Assembly (NCBI GenBank): GCA_022800525.1 | Contig: JAAWQM010000008.1 | Location: forward strand, 1 to 63,341 | DNA length: 63,341 nt | Reading direction: 5' to 3' | Source: Oscillospiraceae bacterium | Lineage (GTDB): Bacteria > Bacillota > Clostridia > Oscillospirales > Oscillospiraceae | Part shown: positions 1 through 7,752 of the stretch, piece by piece | Layout: each line of letters begins with the position of its first letter | How positions within the stretch are numbered: the stretch's first letter is position 1 | Translations under genes and position numbers: made by a program | Notes under the pieces: generated by a model | The model's database searches: none | The model's input: only the letters and a program-made list of their open reading frames with translations | What the model was told of the DNA's origin: nothing

Positions 1-37
1 TTGTTTCTGATTACTCTTATTTTTCTGCTTTGTGTGC

Positions 38-67
38 AAAAATCCCGCACTTCAGTGCGGGATTTTT
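38..67. terminator. Bidirectional rho-independent terminator
   Basis: A perfect 13-bp inverted repeat (arm AAAAATCCCGCAC, loop TTCA) carries A-tracts on one side and T-tracts on the other, so it can end transcription in either direction. It lies 28 bp beyond the 3' end of the leftward tRNA-Leu gene and is its natural terminator. Confidence 0.85.
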
Positions 68-94
68 GTCTGCATCTTTTTTGTCAATGCAAGT

Positions 95-182
95 TGGTGC
101 GCGAGGCGGGACTTGAACCCGCACGTCCGTATTGGACACTAGAACCTGAATCTAGCGAGTCTGCCAATTCCACCACTCGCGC
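95..182 (-). tRNA. tRNA-Leu (anticodon CAG), CCA encoded
   Basis: On the minus strand the acceptor stem GCGCGAG (182-176) pairs with CTCGCGC (105-99), followed by discriminator A and an encoded CCA (97-95). The anticodon stem CTAGA/TCTAG encloses the loop TTCAGGT, giving anticodon CAG. The long variable arm (GTGTCCAATACGGACG) is the class II arm expected of tRNA-Leu, and the T-loop reads GGTTCAAGTCC. It is preceded by a consensus promoter and followed by a terminator, so it appears to be a single-gene transcription unit. Confidence 0.96.
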
Positions 183-214
183 AAGTAGACTGTCTTTCTC
201 AAGACTGCTTGCTT

Positions 215-243
215 ATTATAGCGGGAAATGCTCCCGATGTCAA
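215..243 (-). promoter_or_regulatory. Consensus sigma-A promoter of tRNA-Leu
   Basis: Reading leftward, TTGACA (243-238), a 17-bp spacer and TATAAT (220-215) match the housekeeping consensus exactly. The -10 box lies 32 bp before the first base of tRNA-Leu. Confidence 0.9.
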
Positions 244-273
244 CTACTAATTTGCAATTTTCGCAAAAATTTT

Positions 274-312
274 CTCTCCCTGACCACAGGCCAGAGCCTG
301 TGTCAGGGAGAG
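274..312 (-). terminator. Terminator downstream of ilvE
   Basis: A long hairpin (outer arms CTCTCCCTGAC/GTCAGGGAGAG, inner ACAGG/CCTGT) is followed on the minus strand by AAAATTTTTG. It lies directly after the ilvE stop codon and closes the leftward block. Confidence 0.75.
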
Positions 313-321
313 GGAGCTGAC

Positions 322-1398
322 TTACAACTGAACAATCCAGCCCATATCGTCGGCGACCACGCCGGTCTGCATTCCGTAGATATGGTCGTAGAGCTTCTGG
401 CTCACAGGGCCCACGCCGCCGCCATGGATAACGATGTCGCGGTCCATGTAGCGCAGATAGCCGATGGGGGAGATCACGCAGGCGGTGCCGGTGGCCCAGG
501 CTTCCTGGAGGGAGCCGTCCTTGCTGGCGGCCTCCACGTCCTGGATGGACAGGCGGCGCTCGCTGACCTTATAGCCCCATTTGCGCAGCAGAGTAATGGT
601 GCTGTCGCGGGTGACGCCGGGGAGAATGGACCCGCCCAGAGGTGCGGTGATAACCTCATCGTTAATCATGAAGAACGCGTTGGAGGTGCCCACCTCCTCC
701 ACATACTTGTGCTCGTGGGCGTCCAGCCACAAGACCTCCTTGCAGCCGTTCTCCAGAGCCTTTTTGGTGGCACGCATACCGCCGGCGTAGTTGCCGCCCA
801 CCTTGGCGAAGCCAGTCCCGCCGACGGCGGCGCGGATATACTCGTCCTCCACATAGATATGGCTGCCGGTCAGGCCGCCGCGGTTGATGTCGTAGTACGC
901 CCCTACGGCGCACAGGATGATGATGAAATGATAGTGCTTGGCAGGCTCCACGGAAAAGCTGACCTCATCGGAGATGATATAGGGACGGATATACAGGGCG
1001 GTTCCTGGAGCGGTGGGAATCCAGTCCGCGTCCGCTTTCACGGCAGCTTTCACCGCCTCAATAAACAGCTCCTCATCCATGAAGGGGATGCACATGCGCT
1101 CATTGGTCCGGTTGAGACGCTTGGCGTTCATGTCGGGACGGAACAGGTTAATCTTGCCGTCAGGGGTCAAGTACGCCTTCATACCCTCGAACATCATCTG
1201 AGCGTAGTGCAGGACGCAGCTGGCGGGGTCCAGGCTGATGGGGCCGTAAGGGACAATCTTTCCGTCATGCCAGCCCTGGCCCTCGTCGTAGTCCATGATG
1301 AACATGTGGTCGGTGAAGTACTTGCCGAAGCCCAGGTTGCTCTGGTCCGGCTTGGGCTTGGGGTTATTGGTGCGGGTTACGGGAAAATTGTAGGACAT
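322..1398 (-). CDS. ilvE: Branched-chain amino acid aminotransferase (class IV PLP enzyme)
   Basis: IlvE interconverts Leu, Ile and Val with their 2-oxoacids using 2-oxoglutarate/glutamate and PLP, in the cytoplasm. The 358-residue product has the length and motifs of the type II (eukaryote-like) BCAT group: the PLP-lysine segment FAKVGGNYAGG, the EVGTSNAFF motif and the GSILPGVTRDS phosphate-binding loop. An upstream GTG at 1410 is in frame, but AAAGGTGG lies 8 nt before the ATG at 1398, so ATG is preferred. It is the last gene of the block containing the VOR subunits, which use or produce the same 2-oxoacids, so a role in branched-chain amino acid synthesis or fermentation is more likely than an unrelated one. 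The direction in vivo cannot be read from sequence. Confidence 0.95.
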   Translation of the reverse strand: MSYNFPVTRTNNPKPKPDQSNLGFGKYFTDHMFIMDYDEGQGWHDGKIVPYGPISLDPASCVLHYAQMMFEGMKAYLTPDGKINLFRPDMNAKRLNRTNERMCIPFMDEELFIEAVKAAVKADADWIPTAPGTALYIRPYIISDEVSFSVEPAKHYHFIIILCAVGAYYDINRGGLTGSHIYVEDEYIRAAVGGTGFAKVGGNYAGGMRATKKALENGCKEVLWLDAHEHKYVEEVGTSNAFFMINDEVITAPLGGSILPGVTRDSTITLLRKWGYKVSERRLSIQDVEAASKDGSLQEAWATGTACVISPIGYLRYMDRDIVIHGGGVGPVSQKLYDHIYGMQTGVVADDMGWIVQL

Positions 1399-1451
1399 GG
1401 GGGTTGCCACCTTTCAGAATATATTTATGTTGTTGAAATGATTTGCAGGGG

Positions 1452-2240
1452 TCAATTGATCTGATACAGTTCCGGCCTCCGGTCACGGAACACGTTGATG
1501 GAGGACCGGATGCCGTCAATCACAGAGAAATCCGCCTCGGCGGTGATGGTCTCCTCGCCGTCCCAGGCGCGGGCCAGATACTCCCCCCAAGGGTCGATAA
1601 TGGCGCTGTGACCGCCGCAGCGGGTCTCCCCCGCCGTGCCCACGCTGTTGCAAAGAGCAAGGAACATCTGGTTCTCAATGGCCCGGGCCCGGGCCAGGGT
1701 CTCCAGGTGCATGGTGCGCTTCTCCGGCCACTGGGCTGCCACGAACAGCAGGTCCACGCCCTCCAGGGTCATGGTCCGGGTCAGCTCGGGGAACCGGAGA
1801 TCGTAGCAGATGATGAGTCCGCACTTCTTCCCGTCCAGCCGGAACCGGCAGGCATGCCAACCGCACTGGAAGGACTCGTGCTCCCCGGAGGGCGTGAAGA
1901 GGTGGGTCTTGTCGTACTCCGCAATGACCTCGCCCTTCCGGTCGAAGACATAGGCGGTGTTGAAGAAGCCCTCCGCCCTCCGATTGGTCACGCTGCCGCA
2001 GACGATATTGAGGTCCAGCTCCTTCGCCAGGGCGGAGAACACGGCTTTGGTCCGCGCCCCGTTGCTGTCGGCGCAGGAGGCCAGGTTCTGAGGGAAGAAT
2101 CCGGTGTTCCATGTCTCCGGCAGGATTACCGCGTCCGGACGTTCCGCCTTCGCAGCGGCACGGACCAGTTCCTCCGCGTGGGCGAAATTGTAGTTTGGCT
2201 CTCCCAGGCGCATATCCATTTGAATGCAGGAAATTTTCAT
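1452..2240 (-). CDS. Nitrilase-superfamily carbon-nitrogen hydrolase (omega-amidase-like)
   Basis: The 262-residue protein carries the complete Glu-Lys-Cys triad of the superfamily: E42 in LPETW, K111 in YDKTHLF and C145 in IICYDLRFPE. These enzymes hydrolyse amides or nitriles through a thioimidate/acyl-enzyme. The size and the CYDLRFPE motif resemble the omega-amidase (NIT2/YafV) branch, which deamidates 2-oxoglutaramate or 2-oxosuccinamate formed by promiscuous transaminases. That would fit the aminotransferase immediately downstream, but the substrate is inferred from context. AAAGGAG lies 7 nt before the ATG. It sits between the nucleoside phosphorylase (12 nt upstream) and ilvE. Confidence 0.88.
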   Translation of the reverse strand: MKISCIQMDMRLGEPNYNFAHAEELVRAAAKAERPDAVILPETWNTGFFPQNLASCADSNGARTKAVFSALAKELDLNIVCGSVTNRRAEGFFNTAYVFDRKGEVIAEYDKTHLFTPSGEHESFQCGWHACRFRLDGKKCGLIICYDLRFPELTRTMTLEGVDLLFVAAQWPEKRTMHLETLARARAIENQMFLALCNSVGTAGETRCGGHSAIIDPWGEYLARAWDGEETITAEADFSVIDGIRSSINVFRDRRPELYQIN

Positions 2241-2252
2241 AGACGTTCTCCT

Positions 2253-3005
2253 TTACAGCCGGATGGCCGTCTCCAGGGCGATGTGCAGGTGCTTCTCATA
2301 GTCGGACTTGGGCGTGTTCCCCAGCGTCCGGCGCTCCCAGGCCCCTCCGTCCAGACTGTCCGCCGTATACAGAAATTGATAGACCGGAAACTGCCGGAAT
2401 TGCCCCACCGCCATCACGGAGGCGCACTCCATTTCTACCGTCAGACAGCCCTCGCTCCGACGGGCTTCAGCGTTTCGCTCCGTCTCCCGGTAGATGGCAT
2501 CCGTGGTCCAGGTTTTGCCCCGCACATAGGGCACGCCCAGCCCGTCAAAGATTTCGCAGAGCTTCCCGGCGGTGGGGACTTCCAGGAAATTGCTCTCTGG
2601 CAGATAATGGTAGCTGGTCCCCTCATCCCGGTAAGCGGCGGTGGGGACAACCAACTTCCCGTCCGTCCGGGCGTTGTTCAGCGCGCCGCAGGTGCCGAAG
2701 AACAGCACCCGCTCCGCGCCCTTGGCGATGATCTCTTCCAGTATCCCTGCGGAGGCGGGGCCGCCCAGGGGAGACAGGTACAGCGCCAGCACTTGCCCCT
2801 TATAGGAAAATCGGTAGAGCGGCACACGGTATACGCAGTCCAGCGAATCAAACTCCTCCGGCTGTAATATGTTGTGCAGTTCTTGGACAATCCCCTTCTG
2901 AAAAGAGGCCAGCACCGTTTTGGGGAAATTCTCCGGTCGGGAGACAATATCCTCCGGGTTAAGAATAGCCCCGCTTTTTCCGTCAAAACTGTCGATAATA
3001 CTCAT
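2253..3005 (-). CDS. Nucleoside phosphorylase (PNP/UDP family)
   Basis: This 250-residue protein belongs to the PNP_UDP_1 fold that splits nucleosides with phosphate into base and (deoxy)ribose-1-phosphate. The signature VEMECASVMAVGQF (Glu-Met-Glu ribose-binding motif) and the phosphate-loop region FFGTCGAL are visible. The length matches uridine phosphorylase or MTA/SAH-type enzymes, but the base-specificity residues cannot be assigned by eye. The Shine-Dalgarno sequence is weak (AAAAAGATATAAAA before ATG), suggesting low or coupled translation. It lies 13 nt after the VOR gamma subunit in an otherwise 2-oxoacid operon, where a nucleoside enzyme is unexpected. Confidence 0.85.
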   Translation of the reverse strand: MSIIDSFDGKSGAILNPEDIVSRPENFPKTVLASFQKGIVQELHNILQPEEFDSLDCVYRVPLYRFSYKGQVLALYLSPLGGPASAGILEEIIAKGAERVLFFGTCGALNNARTDGKLVVPTAAYRDEGTSYHYLPESNFLEVPTAGKLCEIFDGLGVPYVRGKTWTTDAIYRETERNAEARRSEGCLTVEMECASVMAVGQFRQFPVYQFLYTADSLDGGAWERRTLGNTPKSDYEKHLHIALETAIRL

Positions 3006-3018
3006 TTTTATATCTTTT

Positions 3019-3558
3019 TTATGCGCCGTAGCCCCTCCCCGCCTGGAGGGTCTTCATGTTCAGCTCCACCAGCTGGGCCTTGCTGGGCGGCACCAGCTTG
3101 CTGACGGTGGCCTCGGTACCGTCGAAGGTCAGCTCAGGGTTGTTCTTCAGCACATGGCCCATCATGACCATGTTGGCCAGGGTAGGCACGCCCGCGTCGT
3201 TGGCCATCTGGGTGGCGGGGATGTAGTAGACCTCCACATCCTCGCGCGCCACCTTTTCGGAGATCAGGGTGGAGTCCACATAAATCTGCCCGCCGGGGAC
3301 CACCGCGTCCACGTACTTTTGCAGGCTCGGCAGGTTCATGACGATCAGCACGTCCGGGTCGGTGATAATGGGGGACCCCACGGGGTCGTCGGAGAGGATG
3401 ACATTGCAGTTGGCGGTGCCGCCGCGCATCTCGGGGCCGTAGGAGGGGAGCCAGCTCACCTGCAAATCCTCCAGCAGGCCCTTGTAGGCCAGGAACTTCC
3501 CGGCGAACAGGATGCCCTGCCCGCCGAATCCGGCAATCAGGATCCGGGTTGTTTTCAT
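3019..3558 (-). CDS. vorC: 2-oxoacid:ferredoxin oxidoreductase, gamma subunit
   Basis: The 179-residue product is the catalytic gamma domain of the PFOR superfamily, starting with the typical TRILIAGFGGQGILFAGKFLA segment. It binds the CoA-interacting region of the complex and helps transfer the acyl group to CoA. The ATG at 3558 overlaps the stop of the beta subunit (ATGA), indicating translational coupling; a longer reading frame upstream is only the beta gene in another frame. Together with the genes at 3555-5598 it completes a four-subunit delta-alpha-beta-gamma enzyme. The letter assigned to each vor subunit follows database habit and may differ between naming schemes. Confidence 0.9.
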   Translation of the reverse strand: MKTTRILIAGFGGQGILFAGKFLAYKGLLEDLQVSWLPSYGPEMRGGTANCNVILSDDPVGSPIITDPDVLIVMNLPSLQKYVDAVVPGGQIYVDSTLISEKVAREDVEVYYIPATQMANDAGVPTLANMVMMGHVLKNNPELTFDGTEATVSKLVPPSKAQLVELNMKTLQAGRGYGA

Positions 3559-4316
3559 TTCGACTCCGCCTCCTTTGCCGCGCTTCTGTCCTTGTAGACA
3601 CCCAGGGGATAGTAGGGAAGCATGTCGCTCTCCACCCACTCCAGGGCCTTCTGGGGGGTCATGCCCCAGTTGGTGGGGCAGGCGGAGACCACTTCCACCA
3701 GGGAGAAGCCCTTCTTGTCGATCTGGTTCTGGAACGCCTTCCGGATGGCCTTTCCGGCGGCTTTTACGTTCTTGACGTTGTTCACCGCCACACGGGCCAC
3801 GTACTCGGGGCCCTCCAGGGTGGCGAGCATCTCGCAGACCTTGATCGGCCAGCCGCAGTGGTTCACGTCCCGGCCATAGGGGGACGTCTGGGTCACCTGT
3901 CCCGGCAGGGAGGTGGGGGCCATCTGTCCGCCGGTCATGCCGTAGATGGCGTTGTTGACGAAAATGACGGTGATGTTTTCATTCCGGGCGGCGGCGTGGA
4001 CGGTCTCGGCCATGCCGATGGAGGCCAGGTCGCCGTCCCCCTGGTAGGTAAAGACGATGTTGTCCGGACGGCAGCGTTTGATGCCGGTGGCGGTGGCGGG
4101 GGCGCGGCCATGGGCGGCCTCGATCATGTCGCAGGCGAAGTAGTCGTAGGCCATGACCGCGCAGCCCACGGGGGCCACGCCGATGGCCTCGCCCTCGATG
4201 CCCAGGCCGTCGATGGCCTCCGCCACCAGACGGTGGATGATACCATGGGGGCAGCCGGGGCAGTAGTGGAGCGCCGCGTCCGTCAGGGCGTGGGGCTTCT
4301 GGAATACAATCGCCAT
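3555..4316 (-). CDS. vorA: 2-oxoacid:ferredoxin oxidoreductase, TPP-binding beta subunit
   Basis: The 253-residue subunit binds thiamine pyrophosphate and a 4Fe-4S cluster. The N-terminal HYCPGCPHG motif supplies cluster cysteines, and GDGDLASIGMAE followed about 25 residues later by VNNAIYGMTGGQ is the Mg-TPP motif. It catalyses decarboxylation of a 2-oxoacid (or the reverse carboxylation of an acyl-CoA with reduced ferredoxin). The stop overlaps the start of the gamma gene by 4 nt, and only 1 nt separates it from the alpha gene, so the genes are one tightly coupled operon. Confidence 0.93.
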   Translation of the reverse strand: MAIVFQKPHALTDAALHYCPGCPHGIIHRLVAEAIDGLGIEGEAIGVAPVGCAVMAYDYFACDMIEAAHGRAPATATGIKRCRPDNIVFTYQGDGDLASIGMAETVHAAARNENITVIFVNNAIYGMTGGQMAPTSLPGQVTQTSPYGRDVNHCGWPIKVCEMLATLEGPEYVARVAVNNVKNVKAAGKAIRKAFQNQIDKKGFSLVEVVSACPTNWGMTPQKALEWVESDMLPYYPLGVYKDRSAAKEAESK

Positions 4317-4317
4317 G

Positions 4318-5379
4318 TCAGTTCACTCCTTTCTGCATGTCCCGGATGGAGGCGAGCACCTGTTCCGGATCCGGGATCATGCCGCCGGTGCGGTTGCAGA
4401 GGCTCACAGGACGGGAGCATCCAATGGCGAGCCGGATGTCCTCGATCATCTGGCCCATGTTCAGCTCCACGGAGAGGAACGCCTTCACCTGCTCCGCAGC
4501 CCTGCTCAGCGCCTCCTTGGGGAAGGGCCAGAGGGTGATGGGACGGATGAGGCCCACCTTGATGCCCTCCCTGCGGGCGGCGGCGACAGCGTTCTTCGCC
4601 ACCCGGGAGGCGATGCCGAAGGCCACCACGCACACCTCGGCGTCCTCCATCATCCATTCCTCGTACATGACCTCGTTCTCCTCCACGGTCCTGTACCGCT
4701 CATAGCGCTCAAAGTTTTTCTTCTCCAGCTCGTCAGGCTTGAGGTAGAGGGAGTTGACGACGTTATGCTTCCGCTGCATTCCTGTGCCTGTCAGGGCCCA
4801 GGGCTTGTCATAGGTTTCCGCCTGCACGTCCTCGAAGGTGATGGGCTCCATCATCTGGCCGATGGTGCCGTCGGCCAGGATCATGGCGGTCATGAGGTAC
4901 TTGTCCGCCAGATTGAAGCCCTTCACCGTCAGACTTGCCATCTCCTGCACGGAAGCGGGGGCCAGGACAATGGTGCGGTAATCGCCATGTCCGCCGCCCT
5001 TGGTGGCCTGGAAATAGTCGGACTGGCTGGGCTGGATGCCCCCCAGTCCGGGGCCGCCCCGCTGGACGTTGACCACGAAGGCGGGCACGTCGGAACCGGC
5101 TATGTAGCTCAGGCCCTCGCCCTTCAGGGAGATACCGGGGCTGGAGGAGGAGGTCATGACCCGGAAGCCTGCGGCCGCCGCGCCGTAGACCATGTTGATG
5201 GAAGCGATTTCGCTCTCCGCCTGGAGGAACACGCCGCCGATTTTGGGCATTTTCTTCGCCATATAGGCGGCGATTTCCGTCTGGGGAGTGATGGGATAGC
5301 CGAAGTAGTGGCGGCAGCCCGCCCGGATGGCGGCCTCCGCAATGGCCTCGTTGCCTTTCATCAATACTCTTTCTGCCAT
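4318..5379 (-). CDS. vorB: 2-oxoacid:ferredoxin oxidoreductase, alpha subunit (VorB type)
   Basis: The 353-residue alpha subunit has the pyrimidine-binding domain (GYPITPQTEI, AESEIASINMVYGAAAAGFRVMTSS) and the second half of the PFOR alpha fold (LIRPITLWPFPKEAL). This sequence type is normally annotated as 3-methyl-2-oxobutanoate dehydrogenase subunit VorB, that is, branched-chain 2-oxoacids rather than pyruvate, which is usually handled by single-chain enzymes in Clostridia. Substrate preference is therefore inferred from the subfamily and from ilvE in the same block; 2-oxoglutarate (KOR) is the main alternative. Confidence 0.92.
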   Translation of the reverse strand: MAERVLMKGNEAIAEAAIRAGCRHYFGYPITPQTEIAAYMAKKMPKIGGVFLQAESEIASINMVYGAAAAGFRVMTSSSSPGISLKGEGLSYIAGSDVPAFVVNVQRGGPGLGGIQPSQSDYFQATKGGGHGDYRTIVLAPASVQEMASLTVKGFNLADKYLMTAMILADGTIGQMMEPITFEDVQAETYDKPWALTGTGMQRKHNVVNSLYLKPDELEKKNFERYERYRTVEENEVMYEEWMMEDAEVCVVAFGIASRVAKNAVAAARREGIKVGLIRPITLWPFPKEALSRAAEQVKAFLSVELNMGQMIEDIRLAIGCSRPVSLCNRTGGMIPDPEQVLASIRDMQKGVN

Positions 5380-5391
5380 ACTCTTTTTACC

Positions 5392-5598
5392 TCACTTTTC
5401 AACGGTGATGATGCAGTCCGGACACATCGTCGCGCAGAACGCGCAGGCGATACACGCCTCCTGGTCGGTCATCACCGCGGGGGAGTAGCCCTTTTGGTTG
5501 ATCTGTTCCTTGGCAATTGCTAAAATGTGCTTGGGACAGGCGTTCACGCACAGGCCGCAGCCTTTGCATAAATCTGTCAGAAATGTGACTTTTGCCAT
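5392..5598 (-). CDS. vorD: Ferredoxin-type delta subunit with two 4Fe-4S clusters
   Basis: A 68-residue protein with two CxxCxxCxxxCP motifs (CKGCGLCVNACP and CIACAFCATMCP) is the electron-wire subunit of the adjacent oxidoreductase, passing electrons between the catalytic cluster and free ferredoxin. GGAG lies 7 nt upstream of the ATG at 5598; the in-frame Met nine codons earlier has no ribosome site and is rejected. It is the first gene of the vor cluster, 12 nt before vorB. Confidence 0.93.
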   Translation of the reverse strand: MAKVTFLTDLCKGCGLCVNACPKHILAIAKEQINQKGYSPAVMTDQEACIACAFCATMCPDCIITVEK

Positions 5599-5681
5599 TA
5601 TCTTGCTCCTTTCTTTGCCGCGCAAAACGCGGCGGGATGGATTTCTGTTGGAACATGCTGCGGGCAGAGGGCCGCTGCGGG

Positions 5682-6188
5682 TTATAACGCCCGCTCCATT
5701 ACAACCATCGTGTATCCATCCCCCTCCGTCTCAATCCCGGCAGGGATAAACTGGTTCTTCTCCCAGAACGCCCGGCTCTCCGGATTCCCTTTGACATAGG
5801 CCAACCGTACATAGGAAAATCTCTGGTTTTTCAAAAGCGCCAGCAGCTCATTGACGATGGCCGTGCCATTCCCCCGGCCATGCAAATCTTTTCGCAGGAT
5901 GAACCACCCTATAAAAGCCGTCTCCGGGTTGGGATAGCGCAAAATCAGGTCCAGCGCGGCGCACAGCCGCTCATCCCGGTAAAATCCCAGGAAATACTTG
6001 TCCTCCGGCGCCGTCCGGGGCGGAAGCTTTGTCAGGTCCTCACGCAAGCTCTCCAGCGCGGGCTGAACGCGCATATGCTCATAGTAGACCGGATTCCCCC
6101 TTGCCAGCGCCAGCAGCTCCGGCAAATCGTCCTCCGTCATATGCCGCGCCTGATATTGCCCGGAGAGCTTCTGAATGTCCAATTGCAT
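5682..6188 (-). CDS. GNAT-family N-acetyltransferase
   Basis: The 168-residue protein has a GNAT acetyl-CoA fold: the acceptor strand FLGFYRDERLCAALDL, motif A around LRKDLHGRGNGTAIVNELL and the C-terminal VRLAYVKGNPESRAFWEKNQF segment. The substrate is unknown. The start at 6188 has AAAGGGTG about 6 nt upstream, but a strong promoter-like sequence (6189-6217) sits right on top of that site, so some transcripts would begin inside the gene. It lies 84 bp before the vor cluster on the same strand. Confidence 0.82.
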   Translation of the reverse strand: MQLDIQKLSGQYQARHMTEDDLPELLALARGNPVYYEHMRVQPALESLREDLTKLPPRTAPEDKYFLGFYRDERLCAALDLILRYPNPETAFIGWFILRKDLHGRGNGTAIVNELLALLKNQRFSYVRLAYVKGNPESRAFWEKNQFIPAGIETEGDGYTMVVMERAL

Positions 6189-6217
6189 ATTATACACCCT
6201 TTTACGTATGAAATCAA
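6189..6217 (-). promoter_or_regulatory. Sigma-A-like promoter abutting the GNAT start codon
   Basis: Leftward TTGATT (6217-6212), a 17-bp spacer and a perfect TATAAT (6194-6189) end immediately before the ATG at 6188. The expected transcription start would lie about six bases inside the reading frame. It may therefore serve as an internal promoter for the vor-ilvE genes, or produce leaderless or N-terminally shortened GNAT. Confidence 0.5.
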
Positions 6218-6261
6218 CAGATAGAAATGCCCGGCATCCCTTTTCTGAAAACCCGCTCCGT

Positions 6262-6870
6262 TCAATAATCCGCAACGTCGAATTCCCGGTCTTTATAGTA
6301 AAACTTCCGGTCCTCCTCCGTAACCGCGCGGATGACCCTGCACGGGTTCCCCGCGGCGGCCACCCATTCCGGAACATCCTTGGACACCACGCTGCCCGCG
6401 CCAATAACGGAATTGCTCCCAATGGTCACGCCGGGCAGGATCACCACATCCCCGCCGATCCACACGTTGTCCCCGATGGCCACAGGGATGCCGTACTCAT
6501 AACCGGAATTGCGGCTGTCCGGGTGGATGGGGTGTCCCGCCGTATAGATGGAGACGTTGGGCGCGATCTGGACATTGTTCCCGATCACCACCTTCGCCAC
6601 ATCCAGGATGGTCAGATTATAATTTGCAAAAAAGTTGTCGCCCACCTCAATATTATACCCATAATCGCAGTGAAAGGGGGCATTGATCCAGGCATCTTTT
6701 CCCGCCTTGCCCAGCAGAGCGCGCATCAGCTCCTCCGCCCGGTCCTCCTGCTCTGGAGGCAGTAGATTGAACTCATGCACCAGCTTCTTGCAGGCCATCC
6801 GCTCCTCGCTCAGCCCATCCAGCCACGCCTTGTAGGGCAGGCCCGACAGCATCCGATCCTTCTGATTCAC
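6262..6870 (-). CDS. Sugar O-acetyltransferase, maltose/galactoside transacetylase (Maa/LacA) family
   Basis: The 202-residue protein has the N-terminal Mac domain (residues about 5-60, ERMACKKLVHEFN) followed by left-handed beta-helix hexapeptide repeats (IGDNVWIGGDVVILPGVTIG, IGAGSVVSKDVP). The catalytic histidine is in TAGHPIHP. Such enzymes acetylate the 6-OH of sugars such as maltose, glucose or galactosides, probably for detoxification. The length is typical. It is 15 nt downstream of the ParA-like gene, and its relation to the vor genes is unclear. Confidence 0.88.
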   Translation of the reverse strand: MNQKDRMLSGLPYKAWLDGLSEERMACKKLVHEFNLLPPEQEDRAEELMRALLGKAGKDAWINAPFHCDYGYNIEVGDNFFANYNLTILDVAKVVIGNNVQIAPNVSIYTAGHPIHPDSRNSGYEYGIPVAIGDNVWIGGDVVILPGVTIGSNSVIGAGSVVSKDVPEWVAAAGNPCRVIRAVTEEDRKFYYKDREFDVADY

Positions 6871-6885
6871 AGTCGTTCTCCTTTC

Positions 6886-7596
6886 TCACCCGAACAGCGG
6901 CCGCGCCTTTGGCGGCCCCTTCTGCTCTGGCAGATCAAAATATTTCTCTTGCAGCTTCATCGCCAGCAGTCCCGGGACCTTCCCCTCCAGCCCCGCCGCC
7001 ACGCGCTCCTCCGCGCTGGTCATCCAGACGGGCAGGCCGCTCAGCTCACTGAGCTTTTCCATATAAGGGATGGCTGCCAGCACGGTTTCCGCCGTGGTCT
7101 CGTGGGCGAGATTGGCGTTGTTGACAATGGCCGTAAACGGCAGCCCTCCCGCCGCCTCGATCTCCCCCATGACCTCCAGCGCCTCCTCCGGCGTGCGGGT
7201 CAGCGGACGGTACGGGTTCGCCGCAAAAGCCATCCGGTAGTCGCCCTCCTCCAGAATGAACGGCGTGTACCGTCCCAGGGCGTAGGCCCCCCGGTCGTCG
7301 CCGCCGATGTCCATGACAGCGTAAAGGCTTCTGTCCTCCACCAGCCGGTAGGTCTCGGCAGGCAGAGCGGGCAGGTCCACGTTGGAGTTGGCGAACTGCG
7401 GGGAGATGAGGTCCACCCCGGCGGCCTCCAGCTCCGCCGCGCTGTCCTTGGTGCGGAAGTAGGGATTCACAATGTCCAGATCAGCAATGGCGGTTTTCCT
7501 GCCCTCCCGCGCCAGCAGAAGGGCGTAATTGACAGCGATGTTCGTCTTGCCGGAGCCATAATGTCCGGCGAATAAGGTAATGCGTTTGTGGTCCAT
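6886..7596 (-). CDS. MinD/ParA-like P-loop ATPase of unknown role
   Basis: The 236-residue protein begins with strand ITLFAGHYGSGKTNIAVNYA, a Walker A with a deviant GHYGSGKT sequence, followed by IADLDIVNPYFRT (Walker A'/switch I) and VMDIGGDDRG (Walker B). It belongs to the SIMIBI class that includes CobQ/MinD/ParA. No DNA-binding or membrane-targeting helix is visible, so partitioning is unlikely; metallochaperone or cofactor-maturation roles are possible. AAGGAC lies 7 nt before the ATG at 7596; the in-frame upstream Met has no ribosome site. Confidence 0.8.
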   Translation of the reverse strand: MDHKRITLFAGHYGSGKTNIAVNYALLLAREGRKTAIADLDIVNPYFRTKDSAAELEAAGVDLISPQFANSNVDLPALPAETYRLVEDRSLYAVMDIGGDDRGAYALGRYTPFILEEGDYRMAFAANPYRPLTRTPEEALEVMGEIEAAGGLPFTAIVNNANLAHETTAETVLAAIPYMEKLSELSGLPVWMTSAEERVAAGLEGKVPGLLAMKLQEKYFDLPEQKGPPKARPLFG

Positions 7597-7752
7597 AATG
7601 TGTCCTTTTGTCAAAATTTGTGGGGGGGGTGATGTTTTTTTCAATACGCCGCAAAACCGCAGGGCGGGACGACTCGGCCCGCCGTCCCCAGGACAGATGA
7701 GCCGCCTCGTTGGAGCGGCGCGCCCTACACATGCGTATCAACAAACAGCCGT

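Noticed and set aside
1-1464. A long rightward open frame of 487 codons
   Set aside because: It covers the tRNA and the antisense of ilvE, has low-complexity shadow composition and no family features.
7597-7752. GC-rich inverted repeats between the synthetase and ParA-like genes as a terminator
   Set aside because: Only a 6-bp stem with no T-run; read-through to the downstream genes remains possible.
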